Source of the DNA: Colwellia sp. M166
Lineage (GTDB): Bacteria; Pseudomonadota; Gammaproteobacteria; Enterobacterales; Alteromonadaceae
NCBI RefSeq assembly: GCF_024585285.1
Contig: NZ_CP040755.1
Span: 2,418,001 to 2,482,000 of the forward strand
Reading direction: 5' to 3'
Length of the DNA stretch: 64,000 bases
The translations under genes and the position numbers were made by a program. Positions within the stretch are counted from its first letter, which is position 1, and each line of letters begins with the position of its first letter. Below the pieces are notes generated by a model. That model made no database searches and was not told the DNA's origin. It saw only the letters and a list, made by a program, of their open reading frames with translations. Of the stretch, positions 10,794-20,051 are shown one piece after another.

Positions 10794-11751
10794 GCTTTTC
10801 TCCTGCGATATCAAACGCTTTTGCTTTTGCAAAGCCTTGCTGCGGTAATATATAGTTAGCAAAGCAAACTAAGTAGTTATTACTTAAATGCTCACTGACT
10901 CGTGACTTGCTGACATAATTCGTTGGGATAAATTCATCAGTTAAGTTAACAAAATCAAAATCATTGAAACTTAATAAATCAAATGATTTTGGCGCTAATA
11001 TGGTTAAAAACTTTTCCGTAAGCGCTCTTAAATTAATATTCGACTCAACACTGACATAGCTGCTGTTTGCTTGTGGCGTAACATGTATAGTGAGGTAATG
11101 TTTACCTTTAATGGCGTTAACCGAATAACCAAAGGGGTCAAAAACAAAATCATCCAATAAAAAGTCGCCAATCAGCTTATCTAACTGTAAAAATTGACGA
11201 ATTTCTTCGGCTTTTAACCCTACTGTGGTTAACTTCTCAGAGGCTTGTTGGCTGATCTGATAAGCAAGAAATTCATAAGTTTTATCTAAATTATCTGCTT
11301 GAAAATTATTGTCTTGGTGGAAAATATAATTGTGATGGCTATCTAGCTCACCAAAGCGATAAGCTTTTCCCGCAACATATTGCCCCAATAACTTAATGTC
11401 ATCACCAAAACTGCTTGGCTGAGCATGCGCAAAATATTCATTTTTACGTTGATAAATAACTTGTTGAATATTATCCATGCCTATTTGCTGAATAAAGAAC
11501 TCTACTGAATGCACTAAACGCGTGTTGCCACAAGTTAGAATTAATATCCGATCATGCCAAACAAACAAGCTCGATTCAGAAAGCAGAAATGCTTTACAAT
11601 CATGGTTGCGAATTGACGATAAAATTTGTGCATTACAGCATTGTACCAATACCGGCCAAAAATCATCTTCAATGTCATCAAGTAGTGAAATTTGCGTTGC
11701 TTTGACAACTATTTCAGCTTTTTTTTCAGAGCCTTCAAAAAACAAAAACAT
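10783..11751 (-). CDS. speD: S-adenosylmethionine decarboxylase, eukaryotic-type proenzyme
   Basis: This 322-residue protein is of the eukaryotic class, not the short bacterial SpeD. It opens with FFEGSEKKAEI (compare FFEGTEK in the animal enzyme). LLSESSLFV near residues 56-64 holds the self-cleavage site, by homology between Glu59 and Ser60, which becomes the pyruvoyl group. ILTCGNT supplies the active-site cysteine. The enzyme makes decarboxylated SAM for SpeE. The 11-nt overlap with speE and the divergent agmatinase form one polyamine locus. AdoMetDC of this class occurs in some bacteria (family knowledge); the origin here is not determined. Confidence 0.92.
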   Translation of the reverse strand: MFLFFEGSEKKAEIVVKATQISLLDDIEDDFWPVLVQCCNAQILSSIRNHDCKAFLLSESSLFVWHDRILILTCGNTRLVHSVEFFIQQIGMDNIQQVIYQRKNEYFAHAQPSSFGDDIKLLGQYVAGKAYRFGELDSHHNYIFHQDNNFQADNLDKTYEFLAYQISQQASEKLTTVGLKAEEIRQFLQLDKLIGDFLLDDFVFDPFGYSVNAIKGKHYLTIHVTPQANSSYVSVESNINLRALTEKFLTILAPKSFDLLSFNDFDFVNLTDEFIPTNYVSKSRVSEHLSNNYLVCFANYILPQQGFAKAKAFDIAGEKHAL

Positions 11752-12055
11752 ATCCTCAACGCCAAACAGCCGATGCTGATTGCGTAATTAAGTTGCCTAA
11801 TTAATGGGCAAAAAAGTGCGCGCTATTTTACAAAAAAAAATCTCAATTACAATAAAAAGTTACTTGTTTTTTCAACAAATAAATTATCGACAAAAAACGC
11901 TATACTTTACCGAGCTTTTAAGCATAATTGCGCTATTTTAATCGTGACCAAGCAGACGTGTTTATTAAGCCTTTAGCAATAAACAATGATTCCGTTTGGC
12001 CCTAGCCATTACTCACTTGATAGCATCAGTGAATAACGCAACAGGTACTTTGCTT
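11752..12055. promoter_or_regulatory. Divergent promoter region between speDE and the agmatinase gene
   Basis: This is a 304-bp AT-rich gap. A TATACT hexamer near 11902 and A-tracts suggest promoters, but no properly spaced -35 was found. No riboswitch-like structure was recognised. Confidence 0.35.
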
Positions 12056-12985
12056 ATGCAAACTAAAATTTTCGATATAAATATCTCTTTAAATAAACCT
12101 GAAACAGTCTTTGAGTGTGCCAACTTAAGTGACGGTATATTTAGCAATAGCGTACATTTAATTGGCTTTGAATTCGACGGCACAGCATGTTTTAGAAAAG
12201 GTACCAAAGACGGCCCCAATGCCTTACGCGATGTTTCAGATGGTATTGAATCATACTCGCCTTATTTAGATGCCGATATAGCAGATATTAATTTTTTTGA
12301 TTTAGGCAACCTTACTTGCGATACCATCGAAACTGGTGATGAACATAGTGCTATAGAGCAGCAATGGCAAAGTGCTAGTAATGACTTCAGCAAGCTTTTT
12401 TCTGCCGTAGACTTAGTTAATGATAAAGTAAAAGTTATCACCTTAGGTGGTGAACATTCGATTTCTTACGCGCCTATAACTGCGTATTTAGCACAGTACG
12501 ATGATCTTATCTTGCTTCATTTAGATGCTCATGCTGATTTACGTGACGGCTATCTTGGTTTTCATCATTCTCATGCCTCAATTATCCGTCGTGTACATGA
12601 TCATTTTGGTCCAAAACATCAACTGATACAATACGGTATTCGTTCAGGCACAAAAGCTGAATATCAATGGATGCAGCAACATAAGAGCTTAAAACATTCA
12701 CGGGCAGAATTTTTACAAAGTGTTGCTGATATTGATGATCAACAAGCAATATATTTAACCTTAGATCTTGATTATTTTGACCCGAGTTTTTTCCCCGGCA
12801 CAGGCACACCTGAGCCCGGTGGTGAAGATTTTCATTCATTTGTCAGCTTATGCAAAATATTACAGCATAAAAACTTAGTTGGCTGCGATGTGGTTGAGCT
12901 TTCTCCAAAAATAGACCCGACAGGTAATAGTGATGTTTTTGCCGCGAAAGTCGTTCGCGAACTAATTATTTGCCTGCAAAGTTAG
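12056..12985 (+). CDS. speB: Agmatinase / arginase-family ureohydrolase (SpeB-like)
   Basis: The start chosen is ATG at 12056 (MQTKIFDINIS), with AGG about 10 nt upstream, giving 309 residues; a 20-codon upstream extension is possible. The manganese-binding motifs of ureohydrolases are present: LGGEHS, LHLDAHADLRD and LTLDLDYFDPSF, followed by GTGTPEPGG. These enzymes hydrolyse agmatine to putrescine plus urea; some paralogues use other guanidino substrates. Agmatinase is the best call because the gene is divergent from speD-speE, so agmatine would feed putrescine to spermidine synthesis. Substrate choice is inferred from context. Confidence 0.85.
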   Translation: MQTKIFDINISLNKPETVFECANLSDGIFSNSVHLIGFEFDGTACFRKGTKDGPNALRDVSDGIESYSPYLDADIADINFFDLGNLTCDTIETGDEHSAIEQQWQSASNDFSKLFSAVDLVNDKVKVITLGGEHSISYAPITAYLAQYDDLILLHLDAHADLRDGYLGFHHSHASIIRRVHDHFGPKHQLIQYGIRSGTKAEYQWMQQHKSLKHSRAEFLQSVADIDDQQAIYLTLDLDYFDPSFFPGTGTPEPGGEDFHSFVSLCKILQHKNLVGCDVVELSPKIDPTGNSDVFAAKVVRELIICLQS

Positions 12986-13113
12986 TCATTTTAATCAGCA
13001 AATAACAAACCATTTTTTTCATAGCTTGCTATATGCTTGAGCAACTTAGTCGTTTAATTTTATTAATAAAAGCTCAATATAATCATTGCTGGGCTTAGTA
13101 TTTTTCTACAACT

Positions 13114-13127
13114 TTGATCTACATCAA
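13114..13127. promoter_or_regulatory. FNR/CRP-family binding site upstream of the TonB receptor
   Basis: TTGATCTACATCAA is a perfect match to the FNR (EtrA/ANR) consensus TTGAT-N4-ATCAA. It lies about 113 nt before the chosen start codon and 7 nt before a second palindrome. Confidence 0.75.
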
Positions 13128-13134
13128 ACGCAAC

Positions 13135-13151
13135 TGCGACATAATGTCGCA
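13135..13151. promoter_or_regulatory. RegA/PrrA-type palindrome upstream of the TonB receptor
   Basis: TGCGACATAATGTCGCA is a palindrome of the form GCGNC-N5-GNCGC, the known binding pattern of RegA/PrrA/RoxR response regulators. A RegB/RegA pair is encoded just past the receptor gene, so local control is likely but inferred. Confidence 0.65.
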
Positions 13152-13239
13152 CTCTGTTTAACTCCTTTTGTTTTTAACCAATATATCAGTAAAAATCGTC
13201 CTGTTAGCCACTCACGCTTATTCATCAGGATGTAAAAAA

Positions 13240-15297
13240 ATGCAGATCTCTAAAATTTCCCAAGCGCTTGCTGTTGTTTTATCGGTGACAGCAACGACTG
13301 CTTTCGCTGAAGATATAACGAAAAGTAGTATTGAAGTTATTACCATTGAAGCGCCTAAATTAGCTCAGTCAGATACTGCGTTGGCAGAAGGTAATTTAGT
13401 TATGCCTGATGTCGCTGATTGGCTTAAAACCGTGCCGGGTGCCAACATCAATAAAAATGGTCCTATTACCGGTATTGCACAATACCGCGGCATGTTTGGT
13501 GAACGCGTAGCGAAAAACATTGGTGGTCAACACATCGTCAGTGCCGGACCAAATGCGATGGATGCCCCTTTGACTTACATCAACCCGATCATGGTGAAAT
13601 CAGTTGCCGTTTATCGAGGTATTGCGCCAGTAAGTGCGGGTATTGATACACTTGGCGGGGCCATTAAAGTAAATTTAAAAAAAGCAGAAGTGGATACTGG
13701 CGCAACACTTGGGGGCGACTTAGCCTTAAGCTATAACGATATTAACGACGCCTCTACTTTTGCTGGTGATCTTAATATCAGTAATGAAAATACCGGTGTC
13801 TTACTGTATTTAACCGACCAACAAGGCGATGACTATCAAGATGGTGATGGTAATACTATCTCTTCAACTCAATATAACAAACAACAATATGGTGCAGACT
13901 TACGTCACCAGCAAGATGACTGGGAAATTGGTCTAACCTGGCACCATGCCGAAACTGATGATTCAGGCACACCGGCATTACCGATGGATATTGATTATAT
14001 CGAATCTGATCGATATAGCCTTGATGGTAAATTACAACTCAGTGACTGGCAATTAAGTTGGCAACTAGGTTATCAAGATGCCGTTCATGGCATGGATAGC
14101 TTCAGTCAACGTGTCAGTATGGATACCAGCATGTATCGCTACAATACTACCGATGCTAAAACTCGCAATTATAAGTTTTTACTTAGTCAAGGCAACTGGC
14201 TATTTGGGCTTGAAGGTTACGATTCAGATCATAACGCTGACATTAGCAACCCTGAAAATGCCATGTTTAGTATCGCTAACTTTAACCAAGTAAAAAATCA
14301 GCGTAATAGTGCCTTTGTAGAGTGGACACCAAGTAGTGGCAAGTTTTCACATACCTTAGGTTTACGCTTAAAAGATAACCGTGCTGATGCCGGTGAAGTA
14401 TCAAGCTCAATGGCAATGATGAACCCCAATATTAAAGCCCTGCGTGATGAGTTTAATGACGCTGATCGTGATGTTTCAGATACAACCTTTGATCTCGCGC
14501 TAAATAGTGAATATCAATGGAGTAATGCATTAGCCTTAAACTATGCCGTGGCGATTAAACAACGAGCGCCGAGCTATCAAGAGCGTTACTTATGGATGCC
14601 AATGCAAGCAACTGGCGGTTTAGCTGATGGTAAAACTTACGTGGGTAACATTAATTTAGATGTTGAAACCGCTTATCAAATTAATGCCGGACTTTCATAT
14701 CAACAAGGTGATTTTGCCATCGCACCACAGTTTTTCTATCAAAAAGTGGATGATTATATTCAAGGTACTCCTTCGACAGATATGCGCGTGAAAATGGTCG
14801 CCGGCATGATGGGTGATGATAGCCCATTAACCTTCGATAATATCGACGCTACTCTCTACGGTGTAGATATGAATTGGCATTATCGTCTTAATGAGCACTT
14901 TAAGCTATCTGGTATTGTCAGTTACGTTAAAGGTGAACGAGATGATATTAATGACGATTTATACCGTATTTCACCATTAAACACGCGTATCAACTTACTT
15001 TATCACTATAAAAATTGGCAAAGTAACTTAGCGGTTCATGCATATGCTTCGCAAGATGATGTTTCAGCATTAAATAATGAACAAGTTTCTGCTGGATATG
15101 CCGTTGTTGATTGGCAAGTTGATTACTTTGTCAGTAGTGGCTTAGTTGTACGTTTAGGTGCTAACAACTTATTAGACAAACAATACAATGATCACTTAGG
15201 CGGTGTTAATCGCGCTGATGGCAGTGATATTGCCGTTGGTGAAAGAGTCACGGCGATGGGCCGAAATGTTTATCTTGCTATGGACTACCAGTTTTAA
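13240..15297 (+). CDS. TonB-dependent outer-membrane receptor
   Basis: The start chosen is ATG at 13240, with AGGA upstream and a clear signal peptide (MQISKISQALAVVLSVTATTAFA), giving 685 residues. The plug domain (IAQYRGMFGERV, VYRGIAPVSAGIDTLGGAIKV) is followed by a beta-barrel ending in the aromatic C-terminus VYLAMDYQF. Such receptors import scarce ligands (metals, siderophores, vitamins) using TonB energy. Several Met-rich loops (SSMAMMNPN, MWMPMQ-like, MKMVAGMMGDD-like) hint at copper, as in OprC/NosA-type receptors, but this is weak inference. The FNR box and RegA-type palindrome upstream point to redox control. It is convergent with regA, with a shared terminator. Confidence 0.92.
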   Translation: MQISKISQALAVVLSVTATTAFAEDITKSSIEVITIEAPKLAQSDTALAEGNLVMPDVADWLKTVPGANINKNGPITGIAQYRGMFGERVAKNIGGQHIVSAGPNAMDAPLTYINPIMVKSVAVYRGIAPVSAGIDTLGGAIKVNLKKAEVDTGATLGGDLALSYNDINDASTFAGDLNISNENTGVLLYLTDQQGDDYQDGDGNTISSTQYNKQQYGADLRHQQDDWEIGLTWHHAETDDSGTPALPMDIDYIESDRYSLDGKLQLSDWQLSWQLGYQDAVHGMDSFSQRVSMDTSMYRYNTTDAKTRNYKFLLSQGNWLFGLEGYDSDHNADISNPENAMFSIANFNQVKNQRNSAFVEWTPSSGKFSHTLGLRLKDNRADAGEVSSSMAMMNPNIKALRDEFNDADRDVSDTTFDLALNSEYQWSNALALNYAVAIKQRAPSYQERYLWMPMQATGGLADGKTYVGNINLDVETAYQINAGLSYQQGDFAIAPQFFYQKVDDYIQGTPSTDMRVKMVAGMMGDDSPLTFDNIDATLYGVDMNWHYRLNEHFKLSGIVSYVKGERDDINDDLYRISPLNTRINLLYHYKNWQSNLAVHAYASQDDVSALNNEQVSAGYAVVDWQVDYFVSSGLVVRLGANNLLDKQYNDHLGGVNRADGSDIAVGERVTAMGRNVYLAMDYQF

Positions 15298-15395
15298 CAG
15301 CTATGTTTCATGGTTACACTCTGCCATGACCAATATTTTGCTGTTGGATAATCATATAACTTGGTAGTGCACACACCGCTAAGTTGTATGGCTAT

Positions 15396-15429
15396 AAAAC
15401 CAGTATCATTTTGATACTGGTTTTTTTTG
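15396..15429. terminator. Terminator between the convergent TonB receptor and regA
   Basis: A 12-bp stem (AAACCAGTATCA / TGATACTGGTTT) with loop TTT and a T8 tail on the plus strand. It also has a short T-run on the minus strand. It overlaps the last codons of regA. Confidence 0.88.
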
Positions 15430-15945
15430 TAATTTTCTTTGTAACGTTCGACGATGCATACCTAATTGACGAGCAGTTGCCGAAACATTACCGTCATTAC
15501 TGTTTAGTACCTGATTAATATGCTCCCATTCAACGCGCTCTGTCGACATAGTATCGCTATCAATATCTGTATCAATAGTGTGATTCGGCGCTTGTTCGGT
15601 ATCTAACGCGGTTAACAGCATTTGAGTATTAACCGGTTTTGCTAAGTAGTCATCCGCACCTAAACGCATAGCTTGAACGGCTGTTGCCACACTGGCAAAG
15701 CCAGTAAGTAAAACTATTTTGACTTTAGGTAACGTTGCTCTGATCGGTTTAATTAACGTTAAACCATTATCAGCCGCTAATTTCATATCCAGTAAAATAC
15801 AGTCGGGTTTTTGCTGTAAACAAGCGTGCAGAGCCTGATCAGCTTGATGAACTTGTTGGCAGCTAAAGCCATATTTAGACATACGGCGTGCTAACGTGGC
15901 AGCAAAGGAAACATCATCTTCAATAATCAATAATTTTTTCATCAC
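15406..15945 (-). CDS. regA: Redox response regulator of the RegA/PrrA/RoxR/ActR family
   Basis: This 179-residue protein has a receiver domain with the phosphoacceptor in CILLDMKL and KP at the switch (YLAKPV). A short linker leads to a Fis-type HTH ending GNVSATARQLGMHRRTLQRKLQK, the signature C-terminus of RegA/PrrA regulators. The family activates or represses respiration, carbon and nitrogen genes in response to redox state, binding GCGNC-N5-GNCGC palindromes (one lies at 13135). It overlaps regB by 4 nt. The symbol follows the family; roxR or prrA are synonyms. Confidence 0.93.
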   Translation of the reverse strand: MMKKLLIIEDDVSFAATLARRMSKYGFSCQQVHQADQALHACLQQKPDCILLDMKLAADNGLTLIKPIRATLPKVKIVLLTGFASVATAVQAMRLGADDYLAKPVNTQMLLTALDTEQAPNHTIDTDIDSDTMSTERVEWEHINQVLNSNDGNVSATARQLGMHRRTLQRKLQKKPVSK

Positions 15946-17198
15946 TCATCTTCCTTGTTATCGAGCAGTAAGGGGAGGGTAACTAACGCAATACAACCTT
16001 GCTCACTATGATTAATAAGTTTTAACTTTCCACCTAAGCGTTGAAATGTAGAGTTAGATAAGAAAACAGCCATACCCAGCCCAGACTTACTTACCACCAT
16101 TTGCTCACCTAAAACCTCACGTTGCGCTTGGCTCATATTCGCCTCAATACCTGCGCCAAAATCCCGTAATTGCAATGATAAAGTGTTATTAATGCGACTA
16201 ACCGTTAAGGTTATGTGCTGCTGTTGGCTCTCTTCGTTGGCACGAATAGCATTTTGAATTAAATTTAACAGGGCTGGCAACAACATAGCATCAGAGATAA
16301 TAGAGCCATGCACAGAGTCAGCTTGAATAATATCAAGCGCTTGCTCAGGAAAATGAAAATGCATTTGATCAACCAGTTGCTCAAGTAATTCAGTAACTGA
16401 TAATTGTGTTTTTTTGTTTTCTCTAATAGAGGTTGCTAATGAGCGAAAATAGCCGAGTTGATTAGTACATGCAGCCAAAGGTTGGGCCATAGCGATTATC
16501 GCCTCATGTTCGGGATAATCTTCTGCCAATTCTTCATAAAGTAACTGGATATTAGCAAGTGGTGTTGCAACTTGATGAGTTACCTGTGCTGATGCTACAC
16601 CTAACGCTAACAACTGCTCACTTTTCAGCTGGTCTTCACGTTGTAAGGCAATAGCTCGCTCTCGGTTGGTGATCACTCGCGCCATAGCACCAACCACAAA
16701 AGTGACCACAATCACTGATAATAAGAAGTTCGCCCACATACCAATAAAGTGGTTGCTCATGTCCATATGGTGCATGGTATGTTCAGGCATAGTCAGCAGC
16801 AAAGCACTGTAGGAGGCAATGGCAGAAAACGAAATAAACAACAAATAACTGGCCGGTAAACTGACCGCAGCAATCACGATAGGTAACAGTAACAGTGAAA
16901 CAAAAGCGTTAGTAGCACCGCCACTGAGTGATAATAAAACCGTTAAAAAAATCACATCCGCTATTAATTGTAAAACAATCGCGACATTACCCGCATCACG
17001 CTGCCTAAAAATCAAAATACTGAGAATATGAAATAAGCTTTCAACAATGATAACCACCATTAAAGGTAACAGGGCTATTTGCAGCGACATGACAAAATAA
17101 ACAATCAAAACCGTTAATAATTGAATAATAATCGCGACAGTTCGTAACAAAAATAGCCGCTGAATAATGGTCATGTTTTGGTAGTTAATAACCGGCAT
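15942..17198 (-). CDS. regB: Redox-sensing histidine kinase of the RegB/PrrB/RoxS family
   Basis: This 418-residue kinase has six N-terminal membrane segments (residues about 15-175). The H-box is AQVTHQVATPLANIQLL, and the N box (LNLIQNAIRANEE) and G boxes (FGAGIEAN, GLGMAVFLS) of the ATPase follow. The periplasmic-side quinone-binding motif GGxxNPF of RegB is present as GGATNAF, with Ala replacing Pro. A cysteine after the H-box (PLAACTNQLGYF) is placed like the redox-active Cys265 of Rhodobacter RegB. The kinase phosphorylates RegA under reducing conditions (family knowledge). It is the first gene of the regB-regA operon. Confidence 0.92.
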   Translation of the reverse strand: MPVINYQNMTIIQRLFLLRTVAIIIQLLTVLIVYFVMSLQIALLPLMVVIIVESLFHILSILIFRQRDAGNVAIVLQLIADVIFLTVLLSLSGGATNAFVSLLLLPIVIAAVSLPASYLLFISFSAIASYSALLLTMPEHTMHHMDMSNHFIGMWANFLLSVIVVTFVVGAMARVITNRERAIALQREDQLKSEQLLALGVASAQVTHQVATPLANIQLLYEELAEDYPEHEAIIAMAQPLAACTNQLGYFRSLATSIRENKKTQLSVTELLEQLVDQMHFHFPEQALDIIQADSVHGSIISDAMLLPALLNLIQNAIRANEESQQQHITLTVSRINNTLSLQLRDFGAGIEANMSQAQREVLGEQMVVSKSGLGMAVFLSNSTFQRLGGKLKLINHSEQGCIALVTLPLLLDNKEDE

Positions 17199-17218
17199 AG
17201 CAATCCTACAACGAGAAA

Positions 17219-17845
17219 TTAAGCGCTAATTTCTATACCTAAATTTGATAAGCCTTCTTCAAGCACCATAGCTTTCGCTTTTATGCAACTGGCTTTGTTT
17301 TCGCTGGCAGTACTTAAAAAGTCAAAAAGTTCGTGCTGCGTGGCAATTTCCCATTGCATCAATGGGTGGTCAGCAACTTGTTCTGAGGATATTTCGATTT
17401 CATCTTCACTAGGCGTAGTTTCATCAAGTTCTTGTGCCAAGCTCAGCTCTACATAATAACTGACACTATTTTCTGATAACTTACTCACATTAATGAAACC
17501 ATCACTTTCAGGGTCTTGCATTGCTTGGAATAACGACATTAGTGCCATCGCACTATCAAGAGCAGGAAAAACACCTAAAAAATCAAACGCATCTGGATCA
17601 GGTACTTGTTCTTCAAGCTTATTAATTTGCGCATCATAGTTAATTTTGCAACGGTTAGCTTTATCTAACCATTGCCAAACAAGATCAAGTTGGTTTCTTA
17701 ACACCTTAAAATTACCAAACTCCACGTGTTCAGCAAACATTTGATAATTAGGTAACATGCGTTCAAGTAATGCAGCACAAAATGCAACTTGTTGCCATTG
17801 GCTCAGTTTTGTCAAAGGTAGGTTAATCGCCACGTATAATCTCAT
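17219..17845 (-). CDS. DUF416 (YjaG-like) protein
   Basis: This 208-residue soluble acidic protein is colinear with E. coli YjaG: ERMLPNYQMFAEHVEFGN, RNQLDLVWQWL, KINYDAQINKLEEQVPDPDAFDFLGVFPALD and a C-terminal ALSNLGIEI-like end. Its function is unknown across the family. It lies 20 nt upstream of regB on the same strand and may be co-transcribed with it. Confidence 0.85.
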   Translation of the reverse strand: MRLYVAINLPLTKLSQWQQVAFCAALLERMLPNYQMFAEHVEFGNFKVLRNQLDLVWQWLDKANRCKINYDAQINKLEEQVPDPDAFDFLGVFPALDSAMALMSLFQAMQDPESDGFINVSKLSENSVSYYVELSLAQELDETTPSEDEIEISSEQVADHPLMQWEIATQHELFDFLSTASENKASCIKAKAMVLEEGLSNLGIEISA

Positions 17846-17998
17846 AATTAATGATAAAAAATAGACCGTGAGTATATACCCAAACTATCTAAAGATGCGA
17901 GTTTCAGTAGCATTGAAAGCGCAACTATTAAGGCCTTTATTGATATATATTGGCATATATCATTGTGTGCTTAAAATGCGATAAATTTAAGCGAGTAC

Positions 17999-18631
17999 TC
18001 AATCATTAACGCTAATTTTATAACTACAACGCCGATCACCCGTCAGCAAATATTCACTACGCTGAACGATATATTTTTCACCCAAACATTGTTGAAAAAT
18101 AGCTAATTCTGAACGACATAAGCTTTGGCATTGGCTTGCTGCCGCACAAATAGGACAATGACTTTCTATCAATAAATAGTGTTGGGCGGAGATTTTTTCC
18201 ACGCTCGCAATATAACCTTCATCACTGCGAATAAGCGCTAAGGCCGACACTTTACTCGCTAAGGTCTTGCAAGTACTGAGTGCAGTCTGATATCTGTTAA
18301 GCATTTGCTGCTCACGAACCGCAATAAGTTGTACTAATCCTTGTGCACCAAACACGCTATTGACCGAATCAAGTAGTTGTAAGGTTAAATCTGCATGTCG
18401 ATCGGGAAAGCGTTGATGACCTAGCCCGGTGAGTTGCCACATTTGTTTAGGGCGCCCGATGCTAGCTTTTTCGAGAAAATGGCTAACTAAATTTTTTCGC
18501 TCTAAACGCAATAAATGTTGCCTTGCCCCCATACTTGTCATGTTAAGTGCTTTTGCTAGAGTACCTGAGGTCATAGCGCCTTGGCTTTTCAATTTCGCTA
18601 AAAGAGTATCAATGTTTTTTACTGGTTCCAT
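17999..18631 (-). CDS. HTH transcriptional regulator with C-terminal Fe-S-type cysteine cluster (SufR-like)
   Basis: This 210-residue protein has an N-terminal winged HTH (GAMTSGTLAKALNMTSMGARQHLLRLERKNLV, then a GRPKQMWQLT wing). The C-terminal part carries five cysteines in CPICAAASQCQSLC and RRCSY, placed like the cluster ligands of SufR-type repressors (COG2345). Those sense iron-sulphur status. It lies alone between DUF416 and sapC; its target is not evident from context. A metal- or redox-sensing role is inferred from the cysteine pattern. Confidence 0.75.
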   Translation of the reverse strand: MEPVKNIDTLLAKLKSQGAMTSGTLAKALNMTSMGARQHLLRLERKNLVSHFLEKASIGRPKQMWQLTGLGHQRFPDRHADLTLQLLDSVNSVFGAQGLVQLIAVREQQMLNRYQTALSTCKTLASKVSALALIRSDEGYIASVEKISAQHYLLIESHCPICAAASQCQSLCRSELAIFQQCLGEKYIVQRSEYLLTGDRRCSYKISVND

Positions 18632-18704
18632 TTTTTCTCAATCAAAAAGCTATGCGGTCTACTGCTCGTAAAGATAAAACTTTATAAAGTTAAATTCAAC
18701 CTAC

Positions 18705-18730
18705 AAAAAAAGGACCATCAGGTCCTTTTT
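18705..18730 (-). terminator. Terminator of the SapC-family gene
   Basis: Read on the minus strand: AAAAAGGACC-TGAT-GGTCC followed by a T-run. The position is about 60 nt after the SapC stop codon. Confidence 0.85.
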
Positions 18731-18790
18731 AGTCATCAAATCAAAGTAAGTATATTTACTTTAAGACTCGAGTGTTTAGATTACATTTAC

Positions 18791-19555
18791 TTATTTTTTA
18801 GTTTCAGTTGCCACTGGTGCAAAGCGAATGGCATTCACTTTAATCGGAGATTCACTTTGATTACGCAGTTGCGCTAAACGATTAACTTGACCAACAGAGC
18901 CTAACATGGCATGGATTGGAATAAATAAGCCACGCTTATGGAAGTCTAATACTTTATCGTCGCTGAGTTCTTGGACTTTTTTCTCATCAATATTATATAA
19001 ACCAACAAGCTTTTTAGTTTCACCTGAAATAAAACTTATATTTAATTCAAGCTCTAATAATAAGTCATTATCGACAAGTTCTTTAATAAACTTTTCGTTC
19101 ACAACCTCACTATCATATAAACGACCTAACGAATCTTGCACGCCTTTAAAAAATTCGCTGTCTTTACCTTCGGCATCAAATAACTCATGCTCTTTATCTT
19201 CACCAACAAACGGGTTATCTAAATCAACACAAGCGGTTAATGTTTTTTCTTTTTCAGGATCTAAGCCTAAAGAAAATGGTGCAATTGAAAGACTTTGCGG
19301 GATATAAACCGCATTCCAAGCTTCTTTTTTATGATATAAGTTTTCACCCGCTTCTAGACCTAGCATTACTACACTGCGGTAGCGCTCAGTACCTTGATCT
19401 TTAACTATAACAATAGGATAGCTTGTTGCTGCTTGTGTATATTCTGAAGCAGTAATCGGTGCAATATGTTGCTTTTCTGCATGTGATAAATCGCGCTTAG
19501 CGGCAATTTTAATACTTTGATGAGTTTCTTTTTTAATCGGGGTAACGTTGGCCAT
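18791..19555 (-). CDS. SapC-family protein
   Basis: This 254-residue protein has no signal peptide. It matches the SapC family in layout: SYPIVIVKDQGTERYRSVVMLGLEAGENLY near the N-terminus, WNAVYIPQSLSIAPFSL, then a C-terminal acidic-to-basic helical half. SapC was first seen next to S-layer genes of Campylobacter; its role in Alteromonadales is not established. It is monocistronic with its own terminator. Confidence 0.8.
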   Translation of the reverse strand: MANVTPIKKETHQSIKIAAKRDLSHAEKQHIAPITASEYTQAATSYPIVIVKDQGTERYRSVVMLGLEAGENLYHKKEAWNAVYIPQSLSIAPFSLGLDPEKEKTLTACVDLDNPFVGEDKEHELFDAEGKDSEFFKGVQDSLGRLYDSEVVNEKFIKELVDNDLLLELELNISFISGETKKLVGLYNIDEKKVQELSDDKVLDFHKRGLFIPIHAMLGSVGQVNRLAQLRNQSESPIKVNAIRFAPVATETKK

Positions 19556-19735
19556 TAATAATTTCTCTTTTTACTGCGTCTTTAATCGTTGTCGTTTTAG
19601 ACACTTTTTTGTTGTTACTAATAATTATGGAGACACCCTGCAGTGCTTTCAATGGTATAATTAAAATTATCTGTAGATAATTTTAATTTACATAGCCAAT
19701 AACTGTTAAATAAATTCAAAATAGAATGCTAATAT

Positions 19736-20047
19736 ATGAAAATCATCCAATATTTTTGCTTGGCTTTAACGATTATTAGCCCGATGAGCATGGCCTTACC
19801 GAAAGTTAATCTTACCTTCAGTGAATCCGAAAGTGGTTTCGCTCGGATACAAATTCATAATGATACCTTTGAAATGTTAGCTTGTTATGTCGCTATTGAT
19901 GACCATAAAGTAAAATTTCAATTGCGTCCTAAATCATCTACAAACTGGATCACCGCTACCGATAAACGCTTTAATTATAAAAACTTTAGCACTTGGTGTG
20001 ATTACCTAGAAGTGCACCCAAAGTACAATGCTTACCGCATATATTAA
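19736..20047 (+). CDS. Small secreted hypothetical protein
   Basis: This 103-residue protein has a clear signal peptide (MKIIQYFCLALTIISPMSMA). The mature part is rich in beta-type and aromatic residues, with two cysteines (MLACYVAID and STWCDYL) that could form a disulphide in the periplasm. I do not recognise the family. The hairpin at 20052-20084 follows at once. It is not in an operon. Confidence 0.6.
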   Translation: MKIIQYFCLALTIISPMSMALPKVNLTFSESESGFARIQIHNDTFEMLACYVAIDDHKVKFQLRPKSSTNWITATDKRFNYKNFSTWCDYLEVHPKYNAYRIY

Positions 20048-20051
20048 AAGT

